The notes under the pieces: generated by a model
The model's input: only the letters and a program-made list of their open reading frames with translations
Database searches by the model: none
What the model was told of the DNA's origin: nothing
In this document: positions 17,224-27,500 of the stretch, piece after piece
Layout of the letters: each line of letters opens with the position of its first letter
Position numbering within the stretch: the first letter of the stretch is position 1
Made by a program: the position numbers and the translations under genes
Assembly: GCF_028858725.1 (NCBI RefSeq)
Contig: NC_084766.1
Coordinates: 25,899,001-25,963,000, forward strand
Direction: 5' to 3'
DNA length: 64,000 nt
DNA from: Colius striatus
Taxonomy: Eukaryota > Chordata > Aves > Coliiformes > Coliidae

Positions 17224-17834
17224 TACTAAACCCACATAGTTTGTGTCTATTACAGGAAGGCATTTCCTTCCCTTGATGGGTGCAGTGGAAACTCAAGCTG
17301 AGCACTCTGCTAAGAGAAAGGAATTCAGAAACAGTGGAGGACTAGCCATTTCATGTCCATCTTATTCTAAGGAAAGGTGCTGGGTTTGAGCTAATTTCAG
17401 CTATAGGACTGTTACAACAGCCACAAGTCATCGGGGAATTGTGTACACTAGAGGCCATTTATGCAAAGAAACTCACAGGAGAGGAGGAAACTACATTTAT
17501 TCAGGAGGCCCAGAATGTACAAATGGTAACACATGAGCCAGAGTGAGAGAGCACAAAGATCCTGTCATTTCTCTCACCCTTTTTTCCAGCAACCCTGTCC
17601 ACCTCCTGCTGCCCTGGGGTTGGGGGTAGTACGTTTACATGCTTTAGCACCAGCAGTCCCAGATTCAGCCCCCACTGCACACTGCTGAATAGTCACATTC
17701 ACACATCAGCCCTGATGCAACATCTAAGAAAGTTTTAATGGAGCTCCAGGAAGATGATATGGAGGATGCAACAGACAAGTTGTAGCATGGGGCAGGGAGG
17801 AGGCTGCATGTAAGCAGGAACACCTCATAAAAAT

Positions 17835-18020
17835 TTCTTCTCTGTTGAGGTGAAGGAGCACTGGAACAGGCTGCCCAGATGGGTTGTGGAGTCTCCACTG
17901 GAGACTTTAAAAACCCACCTAGATGAGTTCCTGTGTGACCTACTCTAGGTGGCCCTGCTCTGGCAGGAGGTTGGACTGGATGATCTCTCAAGGTCCCTTC
18001 CAACCCTTAAGATTCTGTAA
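17835..18020 (+). mobile_element. CR1 LINE 3' end (sense)
   Basis: It shows the 3'-terminal CR1 blocks 'gaggtgaaggagcactggaa', 'ggctgcccagatgggttgtg', 'ggttggactggatgatctct' and 'caaggtcccttccaaccctt', ending in 'aagattctgtaattt'. It lies in the intergenic gap between the convergent TAF5 and ATP5MK genes. Confidence 0.85.
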
Positions 18021-18619
18021 TTTAGTAAGAGGCTATACCCAGGAAAAATAAGCACTGAACTACATCAGTCAGTGTTGATAAACATGCAGAATTATGAGAG
18101 CTTAACATCAGACCAGGAAGCCATTTTCCTTCAGGCAGTAACTTCTGCAAGACAGGCCAGTAACAGAAAAAGCTCAAATCTCTGTTTTGGGAGGTTTTCC
18201 ATCAAACCAAACAGGTCTGTATTTTACAAGGAACAACAGAGGCAGTTCTAATCTGCATTGTATTAGTAACAGTGTAAGCAGCTACTGATTCCATGTAAGC
18301 TGCTGGCTGGGAATGCAAAGAATGGGAGCAACAAGGTAACCGTCAACCATGACAGGTTACTGTTACCCCTTATGCTATGGAAGTAGGGAGATGCTGTGTT
18401 TAGCTGTAAGCTCTGTGACAGCATTTTCATCATGCTGCTGAGGTCTTTCCTAGGTGACTGCCAGATGCTCAGAACACTTTAGGATGTGTTAGAACAGCAG
18501 AAGCTAATACTGACAGGGATCAGCCACTCCATCTCCATTACAAAGAACTATTTTGAACAGAGGAAAATAAAAGGCAATGTGCCACATCTATGATTTTTTT
18601 GCACTATTTCATATTTCCA

Positions 18620-18713
18620 ACAAAACAAGTAATTATTTCTATTTTATTAGCCACAACAGGTCATCAGCTTGCATGACATTGACACAGATTGGGGATTCAG
18701 AGATGCCAGCAAC
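18620..18713 (-). other. ATP5MK: Probable terminal, wholly non-coding exon of ATP5MK
   Basis: On the minus strand a strong acceptor (TCTCCTCTCTCGGCAG) is followed by about 65 nt. Then comes AATAAA (plus-strand tttatt at 18643-18648) and a GT-rich stretch (ACTTGTTTTGTTGG). It pairs naturally with the donor three bases after the ATP5MK stop codon. Mammalian ATP5MK genes also end in a separate 3' UTR exon. The cleavage point is approximate. Confidence 0.5.
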
Positions 18714-19580
18714 CTGCCGAGAGAGGAGAGATCAAACATAGCAAGTCATGCATAGAGCTACTGGTAACTGAGTATCCCCCTTCCCCCAGCCCAAACTGTT
18801 CTAGCTACAAGCAGGCAAATTTCAGCACACCCAGGAAGAAATAACAGAAGTCCCTTCAACACACAATAATGATTCTCAAGGTTAGTGTTTACTACCCCTT
18901 TCTGCAGACTAGGAAGACAGCCCACGGGTTTTTTCAAAATGCCATTTCAGTGGAAATTTTGCATTTGAAAGTGACTCTAGAATTTGGAAAAACTTGGTTG
19001 TTGCTATTAACAAGAAGTCCAATCACTTCCATATGGGCCTTGCATAGTCAGATGTGCAATATATACAGTTCCACTGTATGTCTCAAAAGGTTTTAACTGG
19101 CTGCATTGATCTCTGCTTGGAATTCTCTTAATACAACTAAGAAGTCAGTCCTCAAGCACTACTTTATTATGTCAATTACCTACAAAGCAACAGTTATTGT
19201 ACACCAAAATGGCAGACCAGAGGCCCCGTAGGCAACGCTAGATGTGCCTAGCTGCAATATCTCTCCATTCCTGCATCCTGCTCACTCTTCCTCCCTGCAT
19301 GCTGTCCCTAGTCCCATTTACCATGTCAGAACAACAAAGAGGATACTGGTATCCCCTACTTTCTGCATCTCCCTTTAACAACCTACTTAATTCAGAACGC
19401 CCCCAATAAGCTGATGCTGTAGTCTAGCTGAGGTTTAAAATGATAAATATGAAGTTGAGATGCCTGTATTTCTCTCTCTCCAATTACATTGTACTATTAA
19501 CAACTTGTCCATTGTCACTGTTTCTTCCTGGGCTGGCATTGAAGCGTTTCAGTTCTGGAAGAACACCAGACACTTACCAT

Positions 19581-19861
19581 TTACTTATCTGCCACAGCAG
19601 GAGTTTTCTTTTTAGGTCTCAGCTTGAAATACAAGATGAGCATTGCAATACCTGTGTATGTTGCTATTACACACTGGAAAACATAAAAGTTAAAAGTTTA
19701 GTTTCAGTCTAAACCCCAGAAAATCACTAAGACCACTAGACTAGAGTATAAAAGTTAATATACATAATACATACGTTCCTCCTGCCTATGATGGTATAGG
19801 AATTGAAGTACTTCTGAAATCCAGTGAACTGGTGTTGAGATCCTGAGTCATGGCCAGCCAT
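19581..19861 (-). CDS. ATP5MK: ATP5MK (USMG5/DAPIT), ATP synthase membrane subunit k
   Basis: This is a small inner-mitochondrial-membrane subunit of F1Fo ATP synthase that helps hold the dimeric complex together. Two coding exons on the minus strand, 19861-19775 and 19673-19581, give 180 nt: 59 residues plus stop (human 58). The protein begins MAGHDSGSQHQFTGFQKYFN, carries the family's SYTIIGRRN segment, then one hydrophobic span (about residues 30-47, CVIATYTGIAMLILYFKL), and ends in a basic tail, RPKKKTPAVADK. The first coding exon starts at an AG acceptor with 5' UTR up to 19872, so the first exon of the mRNA is non-coding and lies upstream. A GTAAGT donor follows the TAA after only three bases, so a further non-coding 3' exon is expected. 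The gene is convergent with TAF5 and divergent from PDCD11. Confidence 0.95.
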
Positions 19862-20613
19862 CGTTGCTTGTCCTAACAAGCAATACAGGACAGTAAACAG
19901 ACTTGAAGTCAGTTGGATGGGATTAACAGAGAAAAAAAAAAAATCAAGCTAATTTCTACACTGAAGTTAGTAATTCCCTTATTAGTTATCACATCTGCTT
20001 TCAGGACATTCAACAGAGTGGATATACATAAGAAGAGGCATATTCAGAGCTGTGTATCTCAAGGTACAAAACAGGTGATGCAAGCAGATCAGCAAATGGG
20101 GGTTTCTGAATGGAAGAACATACATGTTTTTCATCTAAACAAGTTTAAATGTGAAACAAAAAAGATAATCATGATGATGATAAAAGGGAAAATTCCTCAA
20201 AGCACTTATAAAGAAGGGATCTGTCAGTCCTGCCTATGCAGCCATTCAACACAAGCAAATTTCTACACTTGTTCAGGAATCTGCAATACCCAATTAAAAT
20301 AAACCTTCACTAGTTCAGCTGAGCAACAGATTCAATTACATACTCAAAAACTTTGATGACAAGATTCAGACCAGACCATTGCTCTATTTTGTGATTCAAA
20401 ATGCTGCTTTACAATGTATTAGAGTGCAAGGGTTGTTAATAAGAACTGCACTGCTCTCAGCTACACACTTCTATTACCTCTTACGTGCCCATCCTAGTAT
20501 AGAGATGAAAATATGTTTCCCCCCTCCCACCCCCCAGTTATTTTTCAGCTAGATCAGCAAATTACTTGAACCAGCTACAACACCTCAGAAGACCTTTCAC
20601 AGTATAGTAATTT

Positions 20614-21742
20614 TGCCTGGACCAGGTTTTTTTGGTAGCATGGGACTACAGGGGTGGCTTCTTTAAACAAAAAAAGTTGCCAGAAGCTTCCCGTGTAGCT
20701 GACAGGGTTAGGGCCAGTCAGTTCCGAGCTGGACCCTGCACCTGACCCAGGCCTGGCCAATTAGGGGTGGAGGTAACGCCTCTGTGAATAACGTATTTGA
20801 GAAGTTGTTGTGCAGTTGCAAAACTGCAGCAGCAACAGGGAGAGAGAATGTGAAAACATCTCCACAGACACCAAGGTCAGTGGAAGAGGGTTCTTAGGCA
20901 CTGAAAAGGCTCCCCTGTGACCTGTGGTGAAGACCATGGTGAAGCAGGTTGTCCACCTGCAGTCCATGGAGGCCACTGGGAAGCAGAGATCCACTGGCAG
21001 CCCATGGAGGAGCCCACACCAGAGCGGGTGGATGCCTGAAGGAGGCTGTGACTCCATATGAAGTTCATCCTGGCAGTTCATCCTGGCAAGTTCCTGGCAG
21101 GACCTGGGAGTCCGTGGGGGAGGTGCCCACGCCACAGCAGGTTTGCTGTCAGGACTTGTGATCCTGTGAGGGACCCAAGCTGGAGCAGTCTGTCCCTGAA
21201 GGACTGTTCTCCCAGCAGATGACCCACGTTGGGGCATGGTGTGAGAAGTTGCCCCTGTGGGAGGCCCCATGCTGGAGCAGTTCGTGTGGAGCTGCAGCCC
21301 ATGGGAAGGAGCCACACTGGAGAAGTTCATGAGGGACTGTCTCCTATGGGAGGGATCCCACAGTGTAGCAGTGGGAAGTGTGAGGCCTCCCCCTGAGAAG
21401 AAGCAGTGGCAAAGTCTGTCTGTAATGAACTGACCGCAGCCTCCACCCCCCATCCCCTCTGCCGCTGGAGGGGATGCAAAGGGAGTCCTGGAAGAGGAGG
21501 GGTGGGGGGAGGTGTTTTTAAGACAGTTTCATTTTTTCATCTCCCTGCTCTTATTGTTTCTTTAATAAATCAAACCTTTTTCTCCCTAAGTTGAGTCTGT
21601 TTTGCCCGTGAGGCTAATTGCCAAGTGATCTCTCTGTCCTTAACTCACAAGCCGTTTGTTGTATTTCTCTCTGTCTCCGTCCAGTTTAGAAGGGAGAGTG
21701 ATTTCATGACTTGGTGGACATTGGGCTAAACCACCACGCACA
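20614..21742 (+). mobile_element. Solo LTR of an avian endogenous retrovirus
   Basis: A 1.1-kb block has the layout of a long terminal repeat. It starts at TG and has internally repetitive G/C-rich text with many 'ctggagcag', 'cccatgg' and 'aagttc' words. A polyadenylation signal AATAAA follows near 21564, and the end is '...ctaaaccaccacgca'. I recognise the general sequence as an LTR family frequent in bird genomes, probably ERVL- or ERVK-like; the exact family is not settled. No gag, pol or env sequence adjoins it, so it is a solo LTR fossil. It lies antisense to ATP5MK, within its first intron. It looks old but not ancient; age was not measured. Borders are good to about 10 bp, and no clear target duplication was seen. 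Confidence 0.65.
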
Positions 21743-21887
21743 GAAACAACAAATGCTAAGTACACAAGGGTATGCTTTCGTATTTCGTCTGCCTCTGGAC
21801 CAAAGTTTCAGATCTCCTGTGGGAAGTTCATTAACAAAAAATCCTGGCATGGCTGCAACAGCATAACTGCAGATTTACTGAATGGTT

Positions 21888-22090
21888 CAGGTTGTCACCT
21901 CTGGAGATCACATAGTCCAGCCCCAACCTGCTGAAACAAGAGGCAGCTCCAGCACCTCACCCAGGAACACTTCCAGTTAGGTTTCTAATAACTTCAGAGA
22001 CAGAGACTCCACAGCTGGTCTGGGGAACCTGTTGCAGTGTTTAATCACCATTACAATAATAGAGTTTTTCTTTTTAACATGTAGAGATCT
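21888..22090 (-). mobile_element. Old CR1 LINE 3' fragment (antisense)
   Basis: Diverged CR1 complement text is seen: 'ctctggagatcacatagtcc', 'agccccaacctgctgaaac', 'agactccacagctggtctgg', 'ggaacctgttgcagtgttta'. It is more diverged than the other copies, so probably an older subfamily. It lies in ATP5MK intron 1, just outside the solo LTR. Confidence 0.65.
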
Positions 22091-22101
22091 ATTATTCTGA
22101 T

Positions 22102-22140
22102 GTTCATGTTTAGGTTTTATGTTTAGGTTTTATGTTTAGG
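22102..22140. repeat. Three-copy 13-bp tandem repeat
   Basis: There are three adjoining units of TTTTATGTTTAGG. The first has two changes and the last two are identical. It immediately follows the CR1 fragment. Confidence 0.8.
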
Positions 22141-22875
22141 ACAAACATCTGTTGTTTACCCTGTAACTCACCCCAGGAGAGGCACACACACCCAGTGGTT
22201 ACCTACCAAACCGAGCAGATGCTGTAGCCACCAGTACCCCAGGAAAAGAGTGATAAAAGCAAGTGCCACAGCAGGTGCTACATTCACTAACACAGCTTTC
22301 ATGCAAATCCAATCCACTAATATACCTCGGCGTATAATCAGGTAAGCATGCCTGTAACTGGACTGGCGGTGTAACAGCTAAAAACCTTAATGAAGCCAAC
22401 CCCCTAAGCATTTGCCATCCGTTACCTGGAAAGCCAAGGCCAGCTCTTCTTATACCTAACTGCTGCAAAAACTGGAGTCACCGCGCCTGTCCGAGGACGG
22501 CTCAGAGCCCAGACATCACGACACAAGCTTTGTTCCCGGGAAGAGCCCGGTGCCCTTGGCAGGCCCGGCCCGGCGGCTGCCCGCTGTCAGACCGGGCGCC
22601 AGCGGCTGCCGCACCCTCCGCAGCCCCCTACAGAAAGCAGGCCCAACTGGCTGGCGCAGACAGGCGCGACCCTGGCGCTTGCCCCCCGCCTCCCTCCCTC
22701 AGCTCGCCTCGGGCCGGGGAAGGGAACGCGGCGGCGCGGCTGAAGGTCGTAGGCACGCGGGGGACAGCCGCGCCCCGCCGCCGCAGAGCCCCGCGCTCCC
22801 GCCCGGCCGCGCAGCCCTACGGGAGACGGCAGGGAGAAGGGCCCAGGGCGGCGCTGCCCGCGGGCACACAGGTAC

Positions 22876-22935
22876 CTCAGCCTCGGCCGCCGCGTCCCGC
22901 CGCCGCGCTCTGCCCTTCGCCAGCGCCCTCCCACA
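22876..22935 (-). other. ATP5MK: Possible non-coding first exon of ATP5MK
   Basis: The ATP5MK coding exon begins with 11 nt of 5' UTR after an acceptor, so an upstream leader exon is required. In the CpG island the minus strand offers CGGCCGAGGCTGAG|GTACCTG. A start near 22930 would give a leader of about 60 nt. Other weaker donors exist (for example CCAG|GTAACG near 22427), so this choice is tentative. Confidence 0.3.
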
Positions 22936-22945
22936 AAATGGCGGC
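22935..22945 (+). promoter_or_regulatory. YY1-type motif
   Basis: AAAATGGCGGC is an exact match to the AAnATGGCGGC core, in PDCD11 sense orientation, within the shared CpG island. Its ATG is not a start codon of either gene. Confidence 0.6.
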
Positions 22946-23099
22946 GGCCGAGCGGCGCGCGCAGCCCCGGCGGAGGCGCGGATTGGCCGCGCGCGCCAGG
23001 GAGCGCGGGGCCCCGCCCCAGCCCCACGAGGCTTCCGCGTGCCCTTTCCCCCTTGGCCCGCGCGCCGCTTCCGGCCGCCGCGCCGTGACCCGCGCGTGG

Positions 23100-23257
23100 A
23101 GCTGCCGCTGCCGCTGCCCGTTCCCGGGCCCCGCTCCCACGGGCCCCGCTCCCACGGGCCCCGCTCCGACGGGCCCCGCTCCCACGGGCCCCGCTCCCTC
23201 GGGCTCCGCTCCCACGGGCTCCGCTCCCACGGGCCGCAGCAGCGGCAGCCGGGACAG
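23100..23257 (+). other. PDCD11: PDCD11 non-coding exon 1 (5' border estimated)
   Basis: The exon ends at a consensus donor, GACAG|GTAAGT. The next exon has an acceptor (TCCTGTAG) only ten bases before the PDCD11 ATG, so an upstream leader exon is required. The start is a guess within the CpG island. Confidence 0.55.
23126..23235. repeat. 15-bp G/C-rich minisatellite in the PDCD11 leader region
   Basis: There are seven consecutive 15-bp units of GGGCCCCGCTCCCAC in strict register, followed by a partial GGGCC. Unit 3 and unit 5 each carry one changed base near the end, and units 6 and 7 share GGGCTCC at their start. It ends 22 bp before the donor of PDCD11 exon 1, so it most likely lies in the 5' UTR or core promoter. 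The period is a multiple of three and all frames stay open, which explains the long spurious open frames around it. Confidence 0.9.
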
Positions 23258-23664
23258 GTAAGTCCTGCGCGGGCAGAGCCCTGTCCCTGCCGGCTGCAGC
23301 GCCGGCTGCGTGGCCTGGCCGGTGCCGCCGGCACCCGTGGAAGGGCTCTCTGCTGAGCGAGCCCTCTGAGGAGCGTGCCGTCGTGAACTCGCATTTCATT
23401 ACGTTTAAATTGGCTTTATAGAACCAGCGGGGCACTTCAAACTTGACAAAAGAGGGTTTCAACGCGAATTTGCGTATAAGGGCTGTTGACCAAAGTGAGA
23501 AATAATACGTGGAGTGTCAGCTAATAAATAAAGTGTTGGTCGCTGAGTGAAATGTAGCGAGGTTAAACAGATCGGTTCAGTGTATATACACTGGCAGCTT
23601 ATGCAAAGCTTCATCAAATTATGGCTGTCTTTAAAGGTGGTATCCAAAAAGAAAAAATTCAAGC

Positions 23665-24198
23665 CAGCAGGTCAAGGGAGGTTCTGCTCCCCCTCTGCTC
23701 TGCCCCGGAGAGGCCTCATCTGGAGTCCTGTTCTGGACTCCTGAGCTCAAGAGGGACAGGGAACTGCTGGAGAGAGTCCAGCACAGGGCCACCGAGATGA
23801 TCAGGGGACTGGAGCATCTTCCTTATGAGGAAAGACTGTGGGATCTGGGGATGTTTAGTCTAGAAAAGAGGAGACTGAGGGGGATTCTATTAATATTTAC
23901 AAATATCTAAATGGTGGGTGTGAGGAGGTTCGGGCAGCACTTTTTCCTGTTGTATCCAGTGACAGGACAGAGGGTAATGGGGAGAAGCTGGAACACAAAA
24001 AGTTTCATTTAAATGTAAAGAAAAGCTGTTTCTGTGTGAGGTGAAGGAGCCCTGGCACAGGCTGTCCAGGGGGAGTGTGGAGTCTCCTTCTCTGAAGTCT
24101 TCAGAACTAACCTGTACATGACCTGATCTGGGTGGCCTTGCTGTGGTTGGGCTGGGTGATCTCTAAAGGTCCCTTCCAACCGTATTATTCTATTATTT
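23665..24198 (+). mobile_element. CR1 LINE 3' portion (sense) in PDCD11 intron 1
   Basis: The CR1 blocks 'gagtcctgttctggactcct', 'gggaactgctggagagagtc', 'gatgatcaggggactggagc', 'gtatccagtgacaggacag' and the tail 'aaaggtcccttccaacc' are all present. It matches the copy at 3400-3908 block by block, including an internal stretch ('ttaatatttacaaatatcta') that marks the same subfamily. It is 5' truncated, degraded and non-coding. Confidence 0.88.
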
Positions 24199-24593
24199 CA
24201 GTCACAACTTTGTCCTTGATGACCAAAATGGGTAATTTCAGCTTCCCACAAGCTGAATGTAATACAAATCTGTTCAGGAAACTTAGCTCTAAAGCAGTTT
24301 TATGGCTATTTGTGTGGTGCAACTATCTGCCTTAAAAAACTAATGCTTTAGTACGATTAGGCAGTGGTAAAAGGTGCTGGGGATGCACATATTTAGGTGA
24401 ACCATTGCAACACTTCATTGTAGTCAAACAGAAAATTGAATTTTTGTTTTGTCACTAACCCTGAAGTAGCTGCCTGAATTCCTTCTGAGTTTGGGGGTAA
24501 TTGACGTGTGTTTCTTCAGCTTGTTCAGAGGAATAAGCATAACAGCTGTAAGTTCAATCTCTGTTTTGTTGTTTGTCCTGTAGAACTGCAAGC

Positions 24594-27500
24594 ATGGCAT
24601 CCTTGGAAGAAAACTTTCCTCGAGGGGGCATCCAGAAAAAACCTACAGAGGGAAAAACTCACAATGACAAGTTAGAGCGGGACAATTTGTTTGATGTATG
24701 TTGTTTGTGTGTTCTTGATTAAGTCTTCTCGGAGCTCTCCCACTGTCAGAATGGGACCCACAATCCTTCCCATCCCCTGCTTCTATAGTCAATTATAGCA
24801 GGGACTTCCAGAAGGAGATTGCTGATATCCCCCTTTCTTTTGGTCTGCTAAAGATTCCTGCTGTTGAATGCAGTGACACAAGAAGTTCAGAAGGGTTTAG
24901 CTTTTAAACTGTCCACAAGCATCTTGTCACTATGTTAATGGATATGAGCTAAGTTTGCTCTTTTTCTGTTTGCTAGAGTGTGGTGCAGATCACTTGTGCT
25001 GCTCTTCCATTCCCAAGATTCACAGTTTTATAAATGATCAGCCTCAGCCCAGAAGGAGATACTTTGAAAGATTTGCATGTAGACATGTAGCACTTAGCAA
25101 GGCTATTCTTTTTTTTAATCCAGTCCTAGTATTCTAATTTTATTCCAGGCAGTGCAGTTCTGCTTAGTGCAAGGTTTATTCTTTATCCACTTTTGTTTGT
25201 TTCCTCTCTGCTTGTAATCTGCTGTAGATTCACCATGAGGAACGCTCCCAGAAAAGAAAAAGGGGCCAAAAGGATCAAGAAAAGCAGAAAAAGTTCAAGG
25301 CAGACAAAACAGTTGCTGCTAAAGATAGTGTTGTGAATATTGAACCACTCACAATTGAGGTTTGTGGATAAATGTTTCATTTTATGTGTCTCTCTCATCC
25401 CTGGACTACATAAAAATGGCATTTCTTCTTCAATGAACCTGTAAAATTCATCAGTGATTTGGGACACCACTGAGTTTACCACCCTGTTATTACTGACTTG
25501 CCAAGATACCCACTGTGTGCCATTCTTCCTGCTTTCCCAGGCACTCTCTGAGGGAATGCTGCTCCTTGGTTGTATAAAAGAGGTTAGTGACTACGAGCTA
25601 GTCATCAGCTTGCCCAATGGACTTTCAGGATTTGTGCCAGTTACACAGATCAGTGATGCCTATAGTAAAATGCTGAGCAAGCAAGTGGCCCAAGGAGAAC
25701 TCCTGGAGGTGAGACCTTGGATTGGGACTGTGATGTGTGCCTGGGAGGTAGGGAGTATTAATAATACCTCAGAATCAACCCTAAAGTCTTGCTTAGGAGC
25801 CCAGTTTCTGCTGTCATGCAGCTGACTTGAATTTGATTGCCTGAAGTGCTTTACGCTTGGCTGAATAGTCCTTGAGCTTCATAGGAAGCCTGTTGAAGAG
25901 ATTTGTGCTGCCTATCTGCTGCTGAAGCCAAATACTAATCCCTGGCTGTAGGCAATGGTGGGGAGAAATTAGGGAAGTGGTTGGAAGTGATGTGAGGGCA
26001 TGGGGATTAGCACAGCCCTTGCCATTTCATTGTGTTGCTGCATGCAATATGCTAACATAGACTGACCTTGGGTTGGAACTGGCTTTTCCAATCAAACTTT
26101 CCTGATACTGATGGTTGGTAGAGAGACTCGGGATGGAGTAGTCTGTTATACTGTCTCTCTGGTGTCAGCACTCCATAAATTTTTCCAAGGTGGTGAGGAA
26201 TGTGATATCTGCCAGGTGTGTTAGCCTTTTGGTGGTAGTGGCTTTCCCTGCTAAAGATGGAGATGAGGTCACCTTTGGCTCTGTAGACATGTTTTCTCAG
26301 CTGCAAACTCTTCAGTCTGGCCCACACAGTATTGCTTTTTAGGTAAAGCCTACTAGACTTGCTAGCATCATGTCATGGCATATCTGCCTCTATGTTGAGA
26401 TCCTAGTATCTGTGGCATTTCCTGTCCTTTACTGTCATGTTGACAGAGAAACAGGACTTTCCTGTGGGATTTTCATTTCAAAGGCTACTTCAGGAACAGA
26501 TTCTGGCCTTGTGTTATTTAATATTGTCAAATTTATATGTTTCTCTTTTGATCAACTTGCTGGGCAGGACTTGCATTCGCTTGTGGACATGTATTCTCCA
26601 GGGACACTGGTCAGGTGCATCGTAACAAGCATTGAGAAAAGTGCCGACGGACGGCGGAGCATCAAATTATCCATTGACCCCAAGAAGGTCAATAAGGGCC
26701 TCAACGCTTCAGCACTAACACCAGGCATGGTATGTGTTCTGGGTCTGTCACAGCCTCTCTAGGCTTTGGAGGTGCCTCTTGTATGTGTGGGTGAACATTT
26801 CAGTTTGTCCTTGCATGGGATCAGAGCAGAATGTGAACATGCTTCCTGCCATGGAAGAGACCTGGGTGGAGAGGGCAGTGTTGTGTCTTGACTCCAGGTT
26901 GTAACTCGTGAAATCCATTCACCTGATTCAGTTTTGATATGGATCATTTCTTTAATGATTTATTTCTGGGTAGATTTCTTTCCTATTAGTACATACACTA
27001 ATATTTAACCTAACTTCATATTAACTTCGTATTTTAGGTAACATTTCTGCCTTGCGGAGATGGTAATTGTTTAGTTTTTGTATTTCCAGCTGTATGACTG
27101 TAGCCATGTGCCTGCAATTACAGCACCTGCTGGTTTTGAGCATCCCAATTTTTTTCCCTACTGGTTTGTGAACTCCATATGTACATAGTTGGATAACATT
27201 AGGGTTGAGACCTCACTGCCAGATGAGCTGTGTAATAAGAAAGAATGTAGCATTTTTTCTGTTCCTATGAAAAACTCAGTTCTCTGTCTTTATGAAACAA
27301 GTGATTACTTGGGTTGGGAAGCTCTTACCAGATGTGTATTCTTTGAAGACCAAGCTGTTTCATCACATTACTGAATTGCAGTGCTTCCCTCCCAACAGCT
27401 GCTCTCTGGCTTTGTGTCTAGCATGGAAGACCATGGCTACCTCATTGATATTGGAGTCAGTGGGACTCATGCTTTCCTGCCTCGTCAGAAAGCCCAAAAT

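Larger units (their letters stand above)
15598..17245 (+). other. TAF5: TAF5 3' untranslated region (inferred) with microsatellite
   Basis: There is no open frame of interest between the TAF5 stop and the polyadenylation signals at 16861-16866 and 17218-17223. The stretch is AT-rich and contains the AT/AC repeat at 15829-15871. I take it as the TAF5 3' UTR, with two alternative ends. No transcript evidence is available here. Confidence 0.5.
22500..23300. promoter_or_regulatory. CpG-island bidirectional promoter of ATP5MK and PDCD11
   Basis: A very GC- and CpG-rich block without a TATA box stands between the two divergent genes. It holds a YY1-type motif at 22935-22945 and an ETS-type core (GCTTCCGGC, 23067-23075). 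There is a perfect donor for PDCD11 (GACAG|GTAAGT at 23258) and a possible ATP5MK donor on the minus strand (CTGAG|GTACC, first intron base 22875). The layout is seen directly. Which start sites are used is inferred. Confidence 0.7.

Noticed and set aside
20761-21453. Minus-strand open frame of 230 codons
   Set aside because: It lies entirely within the solo LTR on its antisense strand and reflects the LTR's internal repetition, not a gene.
22530-23462. Several long overlapping open frames on both strands around the PDCD11 leader
   Set aside because: They arise from CpG-island composition and the 15-bp repeat, whose period keeps all frames open. None resembles a known protein, and PDCD11 starts later.
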